Positions 12,401 through 22,769 of a stretch of 64,000 bases of DNA are shown here, one piece after another; within the stretch, counting starts at the first letter, position 1; the number at the start of each line of letters is the position of its first letter. The stretch covers positions 2,666,001-2,730,000 of the forward strand of contig SADC01001204.1 of NCBI GenBank assembly GCA_004194705.1, read 5' to 3'. The stretch is from Ditylenchus dipsaci (taxonomy: Eukaryota; Nematoda; Chromadorea; Rhabditida; Anguinidae). The notes below the pieces were generated by a model. The model was not told the DNA's origin and made no database searches. It worked only from the letters and a program-made list of their open reading frames with translations. Made by a program: the position numbers and the translations under genes.

Positions 12401-15400
12401 TAAAATACAGTATACTAAAATTAGTCAAAAAAAATTTGCCTTAATTTTTCACCTTTTTCTGCTCTGAAATGGCAATAGGACTTTCAATTCTTGAGAGCTT
12501 GGCAGTTCTCCTTGAACAGTAGCTTTGTCAATGTGCATACGTATAGTTTGCAAAATATTGCTAACTTGGTCAGCTAATAAGTATTCTTGATTAACTTGCT
12601 CAGCCCTTTTAAGAGCTACACTCAACACATATCCAGTGCCATATTTTTGCTTCAAATAGTCCACAGAGCCATTGCACACAATCTCGCCCTTGACCATGAT
12701 AGCCACTCGATCACCCAATAAGTCAGCTTCGTCCATGTAGTGGGTGGTCAACAGAATAGTTCTATTTCTTTTCTCTGTGATAAGCATGTTTCGGATCTGC
12801 TGCCGTGCTCCAGGATCCATCCCTGCAGTAGGTTCGTCCAACAAAACTACTTGTGCTTTACCTACTAGCGCTAGAGCCACAAATAATTTTCGCTTCATTC
12901 CACCACTTAGTTTTTGGACCAGCTAAATATTTTCGTTAGTGATTATATAAAAATCAAATATGGATGTTACAAAGGCTAAGAAATCTTTAAAATTGGGCTG
13001 TTTTCAAACCAGCTAAAAAATTTTGGTCCTAGTGCCTAATCCCCCTTTTTTTTGGATCGTGATTGGAATAAGGGTAAGCCAGCATGCATCGGGGTGTACT
13101 CGAACATGTTTTTCTTATTATTTTTTTTTCGAGAAACATGTTTGAGCCCGGGTTAACATATGCTGTCCTATTCTCTGCCCAATCAGAAGCCAAAAAACAA
13201 CAATGGGGACCCAGGCAGAAATAGACCGCATTCAAGACTAAAGCCGAAAAATCAGTTTGGGTACAAAGGAAAACTTTTTTTGAAATTTTTATTTTGACAT
13301 TTAAAAGAAAATTGGATAAAAATGATCAAAAATGTAAAAAATCACTTTAAGATATTTTGAAGAAAAAAAAATTACGAATGAAATAGCAGAAAGGAACAAG
13401 GCACAATTTTTTTGTGGCGTCAACATGAAATTGTAAAATACTTTTGAATAATTGACTAACCTCATTCATTTGGTCTAGAAGTCCAACTTGACGCAAAAGA
13501 TTAGTAATCTCCACGTAGTCATTAGCGGCAAAACTACCATTTCTCAAACGACCGTACAACACCAAGTGTTCATAGACGGTTAAGTTGTTGAAGAGCGGAT
13601 TATTTTGCGGGCAATAGCCGATCCTTTGTTGACAGGCGCTCAGATTTGTGGTTACACTCTCACCACACACAAGCACTTCTCCGCTAGTTGGTTGAGCAAA
13701 GCCGGTTAAACAGGCAAAAGTTGATGACTTTCCGGCTCCATTGTGCCCTAAAAGGACTGTGACCTAAGTAAAAATTAATTAGGTTGTATGTTAAATATAA
13801 AATATGTCCAACATTGCCCCTGTAAGATTTCAAAGAGATGTTGTTAACAGCCACTTCTCCAGTTGACCATGTCTTGACCAGATCGGTTATTTGTATGTCT
13901 GCTTCCAGTTTCGCCATATTCCCTTCAGGCTCTATGTTATCGGCATGCTTTATTACTTTTGATTTTCCATTTTGATCACTAGAATAAACAGCATCACTTC
14001 GTTTGCTTAGCTTCTGGATTAACCACTTAAATAAAAAAATTCATGCAGTGATAAAATGCTGTAAAACATCTAATGATGATACAAGTCTAATAATTTTTTG
14101 ACCCTCGCGACATTTTCAGACGTTTTAATATAAAAAGAGGAATCGGAGAGTATGTGAGAGTCAGAAATGAGATTTTTGACCTTTTAATTTTTATGACTTT
14201 TTGAAGAAAAACTTTAATTTTAAACTTTAAACTTTAAAATTTAATTTCAAAATTTCGGTCTCATATGGCATTTGAGATTCTGGGCATTATTTGAAGTCTT
14301 ATAACTCGTATTTCCGAGTGGAGTCGTAAAACGGAATAAATTTACAATAGTCCCTCCGGGACCGAGAATTCATTTTTAATACCGCAATAGTCCCGGAGGG
14401 ACTATTGTAAATTTATTGCGTTTTATGACTTCACTCTGAAGTAAGACTAATATTGAAATGATGCCTGGTATCTTAGCCACCAAAATAAATAAAAAAACTT
14501 CAAGTAAAATGCCTTTACAGTAAACTTTCGACACCCTGGGGACCAGGTCAGGTGTACGTTATATCGGGGTAATTTTGACAGAGTCTATTATTAAAAGAAC
14601 CGGGCCAGGTGTACGTTATGTTTGGGGTGTATGTTATAGCGGGTGTACGTTATATCGAAAGTTTGACTGTAATAAAGTATTTCTTCAAAAAGTCGAAAAA
14701 AGTAAGAGAGCGAAAATCTCATCCCTAATAGATAAAATTAATTTACAAAATATTGACTCTGAGATGAGATATGCCCCCTCCCAACAAAAGGTGATGGGAT
14801 GGGGTTCAAATAGCTAGGAAAGGATTTGGCGACTAGGAGTAGTGGCAAATCGAGATTTGTCAGACCTAGATCTGGCAAGCTGTTGTCATCTGTTCAGCGA
14901 CCCTGTATGTTCTAAAAATAATGTTCTAAAAAAACTACCTGGAAGCAAAACAACCATGATTTTCGAGTAACACCGTCAGCAGAAGGCAACACAGAGTCCA
15001 AGTAATTAGCCAACAATATCAAAAGGCTGAATCCACTAACAGCATAAGCATAGCGAATGGCCAGGTGAACATCACTGGGAAAGTAGTAAAAGCAAACGAG
15101 GATTTGTCTGAAGATTTTTCTTAGGTAGAAATCAAAAATATGCAATCTCACCAATCAGTTCGTACAACAACAAGTCACACAAGCCCATATGCAGAGCTGT
15201 TAATGGACTAAGTGCATATACAAAACACAGGCCGATATTCATCCTATTTGGTGGAGCAAATATAGTAAAGATTGAAAGACCTGTGTTCACCATCACAATG
15301 AAGATATATGCCACTACCGGCCTTTTAAATATGGTGCCTGTCAGCAAGGCAAAAGCTGCTGCTGTTTGGGCATAGATGAAAACGAAGAATAAGAATTGGA

Positions 15401-18400
15401 AAAACGTGTGCTAAAAACGAAATATTAAAAGAATTCAAGGTGAACAGAAGTTGGCCTTATACTAGACTTTGCTGCCTTGGTCCCCCTGTTGATTGTTTTG
15501 TGATTTTAAGGCTTATACATCGAAGATATCTTAGATTTGTATTTGAGTCCGTCCTAATAGCCAACCGGTCAACCCTTGCCTAAGCCTATAAACAGGAGGG
15601 ACCAAGGCGAAAAAACTGTTCTTCTCTAGTATAGAGCCCATAATCTCACGGCTTTACGATTAGGCTAAAATTGTCTTATTAGTTTTTTTAAAGTTTGTAT
15701 TTTTCGTCTTGACAAGAACATTTTTCTTACATTTTTCCATTAATTTTATTCGAGAAAATGACTTTGTTCCTTAAAAGTTTCATAATTTTCATAAACATAA
15801 ACTATTCTTATTTTAAAATATAATAAAAACTGCAGAAGGGACCAAGGCGTTTTAGGTCACAATATCAAAAACTGCTCATTAACAAAAGTTTAGAAATGGT
15901 AAATTAGAAAATGGTTAGAAAATGGTGTTTCTCGTAATTATTTTGTCTCTAGGAGTGTAAAAAATAAAAGTGCTGCCACTAGGTGGATTCGAACCTGAGA
16001 CCTGAAAACAGCAAATGCTTTACCCTAAACTACGAAATTTGAGTAAAAGTTCGCGACCGGACAGTTTGCAAAGCCGTGAATCCGGTATCAATATTTATTT
16101 TGAAAAAATTACTTCCAGAGCCAAAGCAATAGGCAAGGAAGTGACCATGCTAATTGTAGTAATTTTCCAGCTTGCCGACAAAAAATGCGAGAAATAAAAA
16201 GAAGTTGAACTCATGCCCATGGACATCAAATAGGTTTTGATGTCGGCTTCTTTTTCGTGCAACACATCTCTAGCTGTCAATATCATTGGTATTAGAGTAA
16301 CCAAGAAAAGAACAACAAAGAAAAATGGAAATAAGGTTAGAAAAGAGCTGTTTCTGCTGGTAGGCCGAGGGAAATCTTGAAAGTCTATGCCAGTAAACTA
16401 AAAACTTTTGCATGTTTGAATGTATTTTTTTATTAAAAGTGTTACATTAGTGATGTCAACAACTTGCACAGCATCCAGAAAAATCATTTCAAAGGTGGCT
16501 TGAGTAGTGAGCAAGTAATCGTCAAAATAACTGTAAGCACTTTCTACTAGCCCACCTAGGGTACTCCAAGAACAATAGGGGTCGTTGTTTACCCATCCAG
16601 TAGTAGCATCTATCTGAAGTAAACTTTGATATTAGCAATAATTTTGTGATGAGGGCAAAACTAAAAACCCCTGCCCTGAGGATAACTTTTTTTTAGAGAT
16701 GTTTTCAATTCGAGAGATGTTTTTTTCAGAGTTGTTATTTTAGAGACAGCTTTTACAGAAGTTTTGGCTATTTCCCGGGGGTGGGGGGTGTTTTGCTTTG
16801 GCCCCCTTAAGCTTTTTAGGAGTTTTTATGCTTTAGGCTTGGGCGAGGGTTAACCAGCGTATGTCAGGGCGGACTCAAAATATGTTTAGAATTATGTTCA
16901 AGTCCGTCCTTTTATATTGTGATCCACCCTTGCCCAAGTTTCAGCCAAAAAAATCACTTAAAAACACAACAGGGGGACCAAGCCAAAACCCGCCCCATCG
17001 CGGAATAGGGCCCACGTTTTCGACTCACAGGCCACTGCTTTTAAAAAATAATTATATGTTAATTACCACTTCTAAAATTGTTCATACCACAGTGGTGTCA
17101 ATACTGCTAAAATCTGTACCACATTAGCAAAAATGTTAATACAGTTTAGAAGTGTACTAAAATTAAGAAAACTTCAGTGCAGCTCTATAGCTTCATAAAT
17201 GACAGATACGACAATCTGTAAAAGCCTTTTGTGAACTTTTGTAGAGAAGAAAACTTTTTGAATAAAATAAGATTGAGAGACTGAGGCAAAAAAATTTTAA
17301 ATTTTTTTTCTTGAAAATGATTAACACGAGAATTCCTGACTGTACGGTTGAACTATATGAGTCTTTTCAGACCTCCTGAGCAATACTCTCGCAAAAACTT
17401 TGATGTAATGCCCCCAAATAACCCAATTATGACGAGTACTCATTGAAAATGGATGGTTTTTTCTTCGGGCTCGTGAGCAGTGCATAAATTCAGCTCAGCA
17501 TATTTTCATACTCATAAGAAAGCCCTTTGTTTGAGCTTTCTAACAGTGTAGATATGCAACCATTATAATGAAACCTCACATGAAACCACATTATTCCCAC
17601 AGTTTTCTTATGTGACAAAATTACACTCAAACTGTTCAAAACATTTCGTATCTCGGTTCAACTCCAAGATGCTTGGTCAATACTCGTGAAGAAATTCAAG
17701 GGCTACCAGATAGGCGAGAAATTAGCACAAAAAGTTAACTAAATTCCCTCACAAATTACAGAAGATGAGTTAGAGCCAGCTGTTTTCCTGGCATTCGAAT
17801 TTTACGGTCATGGACAAAATGTGCCCGCGCCAAAATTTGCCCGAACCAAAATATGCCCGCGGCCAAAATGTGACCGCGGCCAAAATGTGACCACGGCCAA
17901 AATGTGACCACGGCCAAAATAGTTCAGAATCAGCGGGGATAGTCTTATTTCTCCATTTTTTTCTTGACTGCTGCTTTAGCACTGGATTCGTTTGTTTTAA
18001 GAAAAGACATGGATAGGCGAGAAGATTCGAGCGATATTAGCGACTCTAATGTTGGTGAAGAATTCCCATTTATGCTTACTGGTCCGATCACGTAAGAACA
18101 AATTTGCGCTACCGGAGTATAAATTTAGTGTAAAAAGAAAGATGTTGAACATAGTTTTGTTGACTGGGGCCTACTGCATAAAGAAACTGTGCTATGCATA
18201 CATTTTCATGAATCCAGAGTCACTTTTGAGTGATTTTCGTCTAAGTTAAGTGAGTGCGCGCATCTCTAACCAACCAAGCCCCCTGCGCCACCGAATGGGC
18301 GCACACCGATTTTTTTCCCGATTTTCTTGTAAAAAAACCGAAACTCCAAGTCCTTTTCGGGGCGCAGGGATCTTGAGAGTTAGAGATGCGCGCACTCACT

Positions 18401-20551
18401 TACCTTAGACATGATTCTGCGCAAGATTCTTGATTAAAAATGCAATTAGAGGCTCGTTTTGCCCAGCTCCAGTGAAACAGGCAAATCGTCGAAATTTCAA
18501 AATGCCCAAAACTCAATTTTTTATAGATTAGAACTCAAAAATAATGCCTTTTGAACTCTTGAGGCCATTTTAGGTCTATATAGGGTGTTTGGAAACACTT
18601 TTAAAAAAAGTTGATTTGGAGGGATTTATATCCAAGTAGGGTCGAACTTTCAGTTCCGGTTCCCGTTTTGGCGCGGGCACATTTTGGCCGCGTGCACATT
18701 TTGGCGCGGCCACATTTTGTCACCTTCCGGAAATTTTAAGGGTTCCTGGTTTGGCTCATTTATGGCCGACTTTTCAATGAAATTTTTTGCTGACAATAGC
18801 GTTTTTTTCAAAAAAGCAACAATGGGCCATGAAACCTTTTTTTCTATGTAGAGCCACACTTTGTTAGATTTCCCTTGTGAAGCAATAGTTAAAACATACC
18901 CTATACTTATGTATTCGGTAATCCAGCTCTTTTGCTTCAAGATCAATATTGTGGACATAGATAATATTTTCTAAAACTTCAACAATTTGAAAAATGTAAA
19001 TATTAAAAAGTTAAAGAGTACCAGAATACATTGGGTAATCGTAAAGAGATTCATGATAAGTTAGATTTAGATTGAGCTTTGTAAATGCAATTTGTTTAAG
19101 AGTGTCGAGCGTAGATGAGTCAATGGATCCGCTTAAATTGCAGCAGTAACTATTTAAATCAAAAAGTTAACTGTATACCTAAGTGTCATTCTATAAAGAT
19201 TCAGTGTGACATGTGTCTCGCTTGCTGTTCCATTTATCATAATTCTCTTTTGTGTTCCCTTAATATAAAAATTGAAAAATTTCAGGTTACACAAATTTAA
19301 TAGTCTTTCCGAATCTGTTGTTATTTTTATTAACGTGCTAAAAATTTGGAAGCAAAAAATTTAACACAAATCTATAACATCCAGTGACTAAAAGTTGTTT
19401 TCTGTATTTTCTCTAGTACAGTCGAGTTTCGATATAACGTGACGCCGATATAGCGACCCTTGAAAGAATTCTAGCAATAGGAAGTCAGTCAAATTTACGT
19501 TAGATAAAACGCGACCTCTTTCCGGTACCGAACAGACAAGGCTCTTCGGGCGGGTGGTACTTGATCCGAGCGGTACTAAAAACGGGCGCGACTGGAATAT
19601 AACACCCCTAATAATTTAGTCCTAGGCTCTCAGGTCTCAGGCTGAGGCCTAAAAAGTACTAATATCAGCTTTTCAAAATTCGAAAATAGTGGCTTTAGGA
19701 ACGCTCCAAAATTCAAAGGTCCACCGGTTTGTCCACCAAAATATGCCGGCGATGAAAATTGTGGGCGACGAAAATTCTGGGCGATGAAAATTGTTGGCGA
19801 CGAAAATTGTGAGCGACGAAAACTGTGGCGACGAAAATATACCGGCGACGAAAATTGTTGGCGACGAAAATTTTTGGCGACGAAAATTGTGGGTGACGAA
19901 AATTGTGGCGACGAAAATTGTGGGCGACGAAAATTGTAGCGACGAAAATTGTGGCGACGAAACGGCTTGCACCCAAATTCATGGGGAGGTGGGTATATTC
20001 CAGTAGCATCAAAAAGGTCATATTAGAATAAAACCAGTATCTGAAAGTCGGAGTTAGGAGTTTCGGCGCATTCACCTTGAACACTATAGGCTATATCAAT
20101 ACGAACATTGTATTTCAAAGTGCATTATTAGCATTGACGTAGCCAGGGGGAGGGGGTAGCGGGCAGGGTGGTCACCTGCCCCCTTCCCCTGTCAGATTTT
20201 TTTCCTAGTCAAAAATGAAAAACGCTGTTGGTAAAATGACCTAAAAAATTTTTTTCCTGTATGGTGCCCCACGTCAGATTTTCTAGCTACGCCCCTGATT
20301 ATTAGCATTTTTTTTCTTTGCAGTCAAGCTTTCATATAACGTCCCTTTTCAAGGAATGACACGCTACATCGAGGCTTGAATGTATTGATTTTTAATTTCA
20401 CTTGAAATATTGTTACCTTGACAGAAGTAATAATAGTAAACGGAAAACAAATAAGAGCAAATAAAATCTCTAATAAAAAAAGAATTTTTCTGCGCCATAA
20501 CAGTTTCAAATCCTTTTGCTGTAGGAGAAGAATTTGCGTAAAAAGTCTCAT
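3412..20551 (-). CDS. ABCA-subfamily ABC transporter, 23 exons
   Basis: Full-size lipid-type ABC transporter (TMD1-NBD1-TMD2-NBD2), about 1,620 residues, integral membrane. Exons in transcript order: 20417-20551 (Met, LLWRRKILFLLEILFALI), 19179-19258, 19022-19149, 18900-18970, 16446-16613, 16113-16397 (EKE motif), 15152-15410, 14939-15074, 13813-14025, 13461-13763, 12454-12923, 10795-10892, 10663-10748, 10416-10603, 10085-10366, 9233-9341, 9083-9182, 8335-8473, 8039-8282, 6482-6918, 5569-5847, 4678-4941, 3412 to ~3800. Donors and phases agree throughout if one base is restored at each of eight homopolymers (15021, 10798, 10445, 8380, 6764, 6666, 5573, 3664). The start is the first Met before TM1; the last exon keeps AIKDYSLVQSTLEEVF and stops at 3412. 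The piece joining LKSK (4678) to the last exon was not found. Substrate unknown; ABCA proteins usually move lipids. Confidence 0.92.
4678..5847 (-). other. ABCA nucleotide-binding domain 2 (two exons)
   Basis: Exon 5569-5847 begins inside Walker A (GVNGAGKTS, split after its first base by the intron) and has the Q-loop YCPQFDAL. Exon 4678-4941 has the signature SGGQKRRIS, Walker B LIMLDEPTAGVDP and the switch TTHSMEECE. The tyrosine before SGG and the reading frame are recovered only if one T is added at 5573-5575 before the donor. Confidence 0.92.
6185..6405. repeat. Dispersed repeat F, copy 1
   Basis: Contains AGGACATTTTGACTGTTTTT, TTTTATCCAGTGCTTG and GGTGCCAAAAAAAGGAC. A second copy in the same orientation lies at 37838-38035. 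It sits in an ABCA intron. Family unknown; no ORF. Confidence 0.6.
7440..7862. mobile_element. MITE family B, long inverted repeats
   Basis: Almost completely palindromic 423-bp element, ends CAGTCGA and TCGA.CTG, with internal GTTCGTTCCCACCTAGGGTC and complement. A TA precedes the left end. Related copies: 35486-35892, 46117-46535, 61929-62556. It lies inside an ABCA intron. Confidence 0.7.
8777..8931. repeat. MITE family A copy next to a truncated copy
   Basis: TACCGTATTTTCCTGTGGGG on the left, AAAAGAGAAAATACGGTA on the right. It directly abuts the right end of another copy (…GAGAATACGGTA at 8765-8776, preceded by a poly-G run), so two elements sit head to tail in an ABCA intron. Confidence 0.6.
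9500..9835. repeat. MITE remnant with inner palindrome
   Basis: The outer ends resemble CAGTATAACCTCGATATAAC and complement (TATATCGAGCTTTGACT). Inside lies a separate inverted pair, GAGCCCGTATTCAGGGCGCA near 9630 and its complement near 9720, suggesting one element inserted in another. Confidence 0.5.
11385..12218. mobile_element. Degenerate hAT element with 8-bp target duplication
   Basis: Ends CAGTGATCCCAAGTGGTC and its imperfect complement (GTCGACTTGGGATCCCTG), flanked on both sides by the perfect 8-bp direct repeat ACTAGCGC. An 8-bp duplication and CAG.GATCC-type ends are diagnostic of hAT. It contains a fragment of hAT transposase (11665-11935). Confidence 0.85.
11665..11935 (+). pseudogene. 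hAT transposase C-terminal fragment
   Basis: The translated stretch includes WMKIFKENDTLPVIYQLV, ILSMPVSNFFIERIFSLCG and TKERNLL, which follows the hAT C-terminal dimerisation-domain pattern (P..S...ER.FS..G...T..RN.L). N-terminal and catalytic regions are missing. The element around it is only 834 bp, so this is a non-autonomous relic. Confidence 0.75.
12454..13763 (-). other. ABCA nucleotide-binding domain 1 (two exons)
   Basis: Exon 13461-13763 encodes Walker A GHNGAGKSS and the Q-loop YCPQNNPLF. Exon 12454-12923 encodes the signature LSGGMKRKL, Walker B VVLLDEPTAGMDP and the switch TTHYMDEAD. All catalytic positions are present, so NBD1 looks competent. The next exon (10795-10892) carries the ABCA-typical FEELEARQDQLGI regulatory segment. 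Confidence 0.93.
13020..13230. repeat. Foldback repeat family G
   Basis: Degenerate copy in an ABCA intron with AACATGTTTGAGC in the centre and ACAACAATGGGGACCCAGGC at the right. Family G recurs through the window with ends GCCTTGGTCCCCC / GGGGGACCAAGGC and a middle like GGCCAGCGTATG…CAAACATG. Confidence 0.5.
14327..14432. repeat. Short perfect-arm hairpin
   Basis: ATTTACAATAGTCCCTCCGG and its exact complement around a ~30-nt centre. No termini of known families. It lies in an ABCA intron. Confidence 0.6.
14520..14680. repeat. TA-type MITE (GTTATATCG family)
   Basis: Starts ACAGTAAACTTTCGACACCC and ends TATCGAAAGTTTGACTGT, with several internal copies of GGTGTACGTTAT. The terminal region is thus partly made of tandem short repeats. 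Confidence 0.55.
15465..15625. repeat. Foldback repeat family G
   Basis: TGCCTTGGTCCCCCTGTTGA on the left, AGGAGGGACCAAGGCGAAAA on the right; central part with AACCGGTCAACCCTTGCCTA. In an ABCA intron. Confidence 0.6.
15965..16050 (-). repeat. tRNA-derived SINE-like sequence
   Basis: Read on minus: an A-box-like TAGTTTAGGGTAAAGCATT, then a B box GGTTCGAATCC followed by ACCTAGTGGCAGCA and a T-rich run that could end Pol III transcription. It does not fold as a full tRNA (no acceptor stem). The B box plus CCACCTRGTGGCA is shared with 33520 and 46660. Confidence 0.5.
16755..16990. repeat. Foldback repeat family G
   Basis: TTTGCTTTGGCCCCCTTAAG at left, ACAGGGGGACCAAGCC at right; centre CAGCGTATGTCAGGGCGGAC then ATGTTTAG. 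In an ABCA intron. Confidence 0.55.
17808..18722. mobile_element. Foldback element with tandem-repeat termini
   Basis: The left terminus is a tandem array of GCGGCCAAAATGTGACC-type units (17815-17925); the right terminus (18660-18720) holds the same unit inverted (TTTTGGCGCGGGCACATTTT). Arms are separated by ~730 bp that include a family D repeat. The organisation is that of FB/foldback elements. It lies within an ABCA intron. Confidence 0.55.
18130..18480 (+). repeat. Dispersed foldback repeat, family D
   Basis: Has GAACATAGTTTTG, GGGGCCTACTGCATAAA, GTGAGTGCGCGCATCTCTAA and, after a GC-rich loop, its complement and CTTACCTTAGACATGATTC. Opposite orientation to the copy at 2540. Confidence 0.6.
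19745..19965. repeat. Tandem repeat, ~16-17-bp unit (GCGACGAAAATTGTGG)
   Basis: About thirteen degenerate tandem units of GGCGACGAAAATTGTG. It lies in ABCA intron 1, next to a truncated MITE end at 19422 (CAGTCGAGTTTCGATATAAC). No inverted partner is visible nearby. Confidence 0.8.
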
Positions 20552-22769
20552 TTTTTAAAAATAGACTAAAATTTATTTTTAGTTTTAAAAATTATTCACG
20601 CAATAAATTTTTTAGCTTGTTCAGACTCTTAGAACACTTTTATTATGGATTGTTTGCTTTTTGTTTAGCACTTTGATTTCTTCGTCTGAGCAGTGATTCA
20701 CGTGAAAGGAAAAACGACGCACCTATTATATTGCCTGAGTGTTTATGCTCACGAAAATTTCACATAGATAAGAATTAAATATATAAAAATGTTGTCACTG
20801 CTTTTTTATTTGGAATAAAATCACGTAAAAGGATTCGTCAAAAATATAAAACTGCATACAGTCAGCTTTTAATAAACCGACACTTTAATTTTAAATTTAT
20901 ATTTGAAAATTCAGTCAAAACAAACTACGAGAGCTGATTTTTTTGGATGCATTATTAAATATATTGAAAAAATAAAAAGTATTAGAGAAATGAAAAATAA
21001 AAAATGAAAAGAGATCCCCTGATAATGTTTTTAGCATACACCGCATTTTCTTTAATATACCGACACTCTCTTATAACGCCCTCTACTTTGAGGGTCTATA
21101 TCTCAAACCTGTTTTTTTGCGTTTTCTTAGCTCGCACGAGCTCTACTGATTCCTCTTTTCGATTTGGATTTTTAACCCGAAAATATCGAGATCGACCGAA
21201 AATTTCCCCGATTTCGGAGAGGTTGAAAAATAAACCAACGGTTGGTTTACTAGAGTAAATACATTGATGTGATATCGATGTGACACATGAAAACTACTAT
21301 TAAGCATAAAAAATTACGGCAGGTGGTATGCATGTCGCCTTATTGGATTATTTTGTTAATTTAAAATCGCGTACTTTCTGTTGGAGTCTGTGCTGACATA
21401 CGCTGGGCTGTCACAAGCTTTCAGAGCAAAATCAAAAAATAAATAAAACTTTGAAATTTTCTAAAGACTTAAAACACGCAATTTATAAAAATGGAGAAGC
21501 GCCTTGTCATGCCGTGAAAAAAATTTTCATTCAATTTCCCATCTTATAACCTGAATTTTGGGGAGCTCAAAACGACTAAACTTTTTCTGTAAAAAGTTTA
21601 TAAGAGTCGAGCAATAATTTGCGGACATTTTTTTAGGTAATAAAACGCTTTTATTCATAACATGAGTGCAAAAAAGTCGGGCCGCAAATGTCGATCCGCG
21701 AAAAAATCAACTCCGCCAATGTTAGTTCCCATAGCCCCAATCGCAAATGTAGCCATGTGGGTGCTGGCTTGAAGCCCCTCCATAGGTTATTTCAGATCTT
21801 AGACTTTTAGACAACTTTTAGGCTTTTATTTCTAGCATTCATTTTGACTCAGAAAAATTCAGAGAGGGGGAAGAGGTGAAGCCCGCTCAGCACTAACATG
21901 GATGCGTCCGTGGCTTGGACCACCGTGTGTGTATATTTCTAAAACACACGAATTATTATATGTCAGAGAAGCATATGTCAGAGAAGCACATCTTTAGCAC
22001 GCCTGGATAACGCTTGCTAAAATTGAGAGAGGTAGAAGGATGCTTGCTTGTTCAACACCCTTGACTAAATCAATATATGTCTTTTTAGTCAGAAAATGCA
22101 ATCTGCAGAAGCAAATTTCATGTTTTATATAGGTGTGTCTGAATTTTTTTCAAATTATGTTTTGTATAAATTAGTCAAGTTTTTGAATATACAATTGCGA
22201 ATTATGTATTTAAAAAGAAATTGTTGCAAAAATATTTCATGTTAATTTTTTTCCCCTGATTTTTGACCTATGCAACTGGCATTGAATTTTTTTGGTCGAA
22301 ACTGAAAAATGCCGTCTTTTGACTAAAAGTGCCGTCTTTTAGCTGAACTATGAAAAAAAAATTCAAAGTAATAACACTAACAGGTAGACCTGCGACTTTT
22401 TTTCTGACCACGTATTATTTGTTGCAACATATTTGCAAAATGTAACACAAAAAGGTAGGAGTATGAATTAAATTATTTTTCCGCCTTACTTCATATTTTG
22501 ACGTTTTTGTGCTGAATTTCGCCAAGATGTTGCAGTATGATACGCCATTGGAAACCAGAGTCACAGGGTTACCTGATAATGTTATCAATTTGAAAAAAGT
22601 GTTTAGTTATCTGGCACTTTTCAACTTTTCTTTCGAAAATTAAAAAAAAGACGGCCCTTTTCAGCTAAAAGACGGCAATTTTCAGTTTCGACCATTTTTT
22701 TCGAAGCAAATACATTTAATTTATTTTTGGCGCTACTCTGTTTTAATATCTGGGTGTTCGATAAAACTA
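20552..22769. other. Intergenic region upstream of ABCA; MITE debris
   Basis: No gene seen. It contains inverted-repeat remnants at about 20865-21262 (TTTAATATACCGACACTCTC … GGTTGGTTTACTAGAG) and a foldback at 22288-22702. The ABCA promoter should lie just above 20551, but I cannot point to a defined element. Confidence 0.4.
22288..22702. repeat. Foldback element (GACGGC arms)
   Basis: TTGGTCGAAACTGAAAAATG plus AGTGCCGTCTTTTAGCTGA on the left and the complement (TTCAGCTAAAAGACGGCAAT, TTTCGACCA) on the right. The ~300-bp centre has no ORF. It ends about 70 bp before the Tigger element. Confidence 0.6.

Noticed and set aside
15965..16050. Functional tRNA gene
   Set aside because: A and B boxes are recognisable, but the acceptor stem does not pair; copies elsewhere share the same non-tRNA flanks.
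19740..19970. CRISPR-like array
   Set aside because: Tandem units without unique spacers, in an intron of a eukaryotic gene.
19673..20084. Open frame with repeated RRHNFRRPQFS-type units
   Set aside because: Product of the 16-17-bp tandem repeat at 19745-19965, inside ABCA intron 1.
20070..20130. Possible ABCA exon reading KYNVRIDIAYSVQ before an AAGGTGAAT donor
   Set aside because: It recalls the KY.IR.D motif, but exons 19258-18900 already join in phase to exon 1 and supply that motif (LDYRIHKYRID). No good acceptor precedes it.
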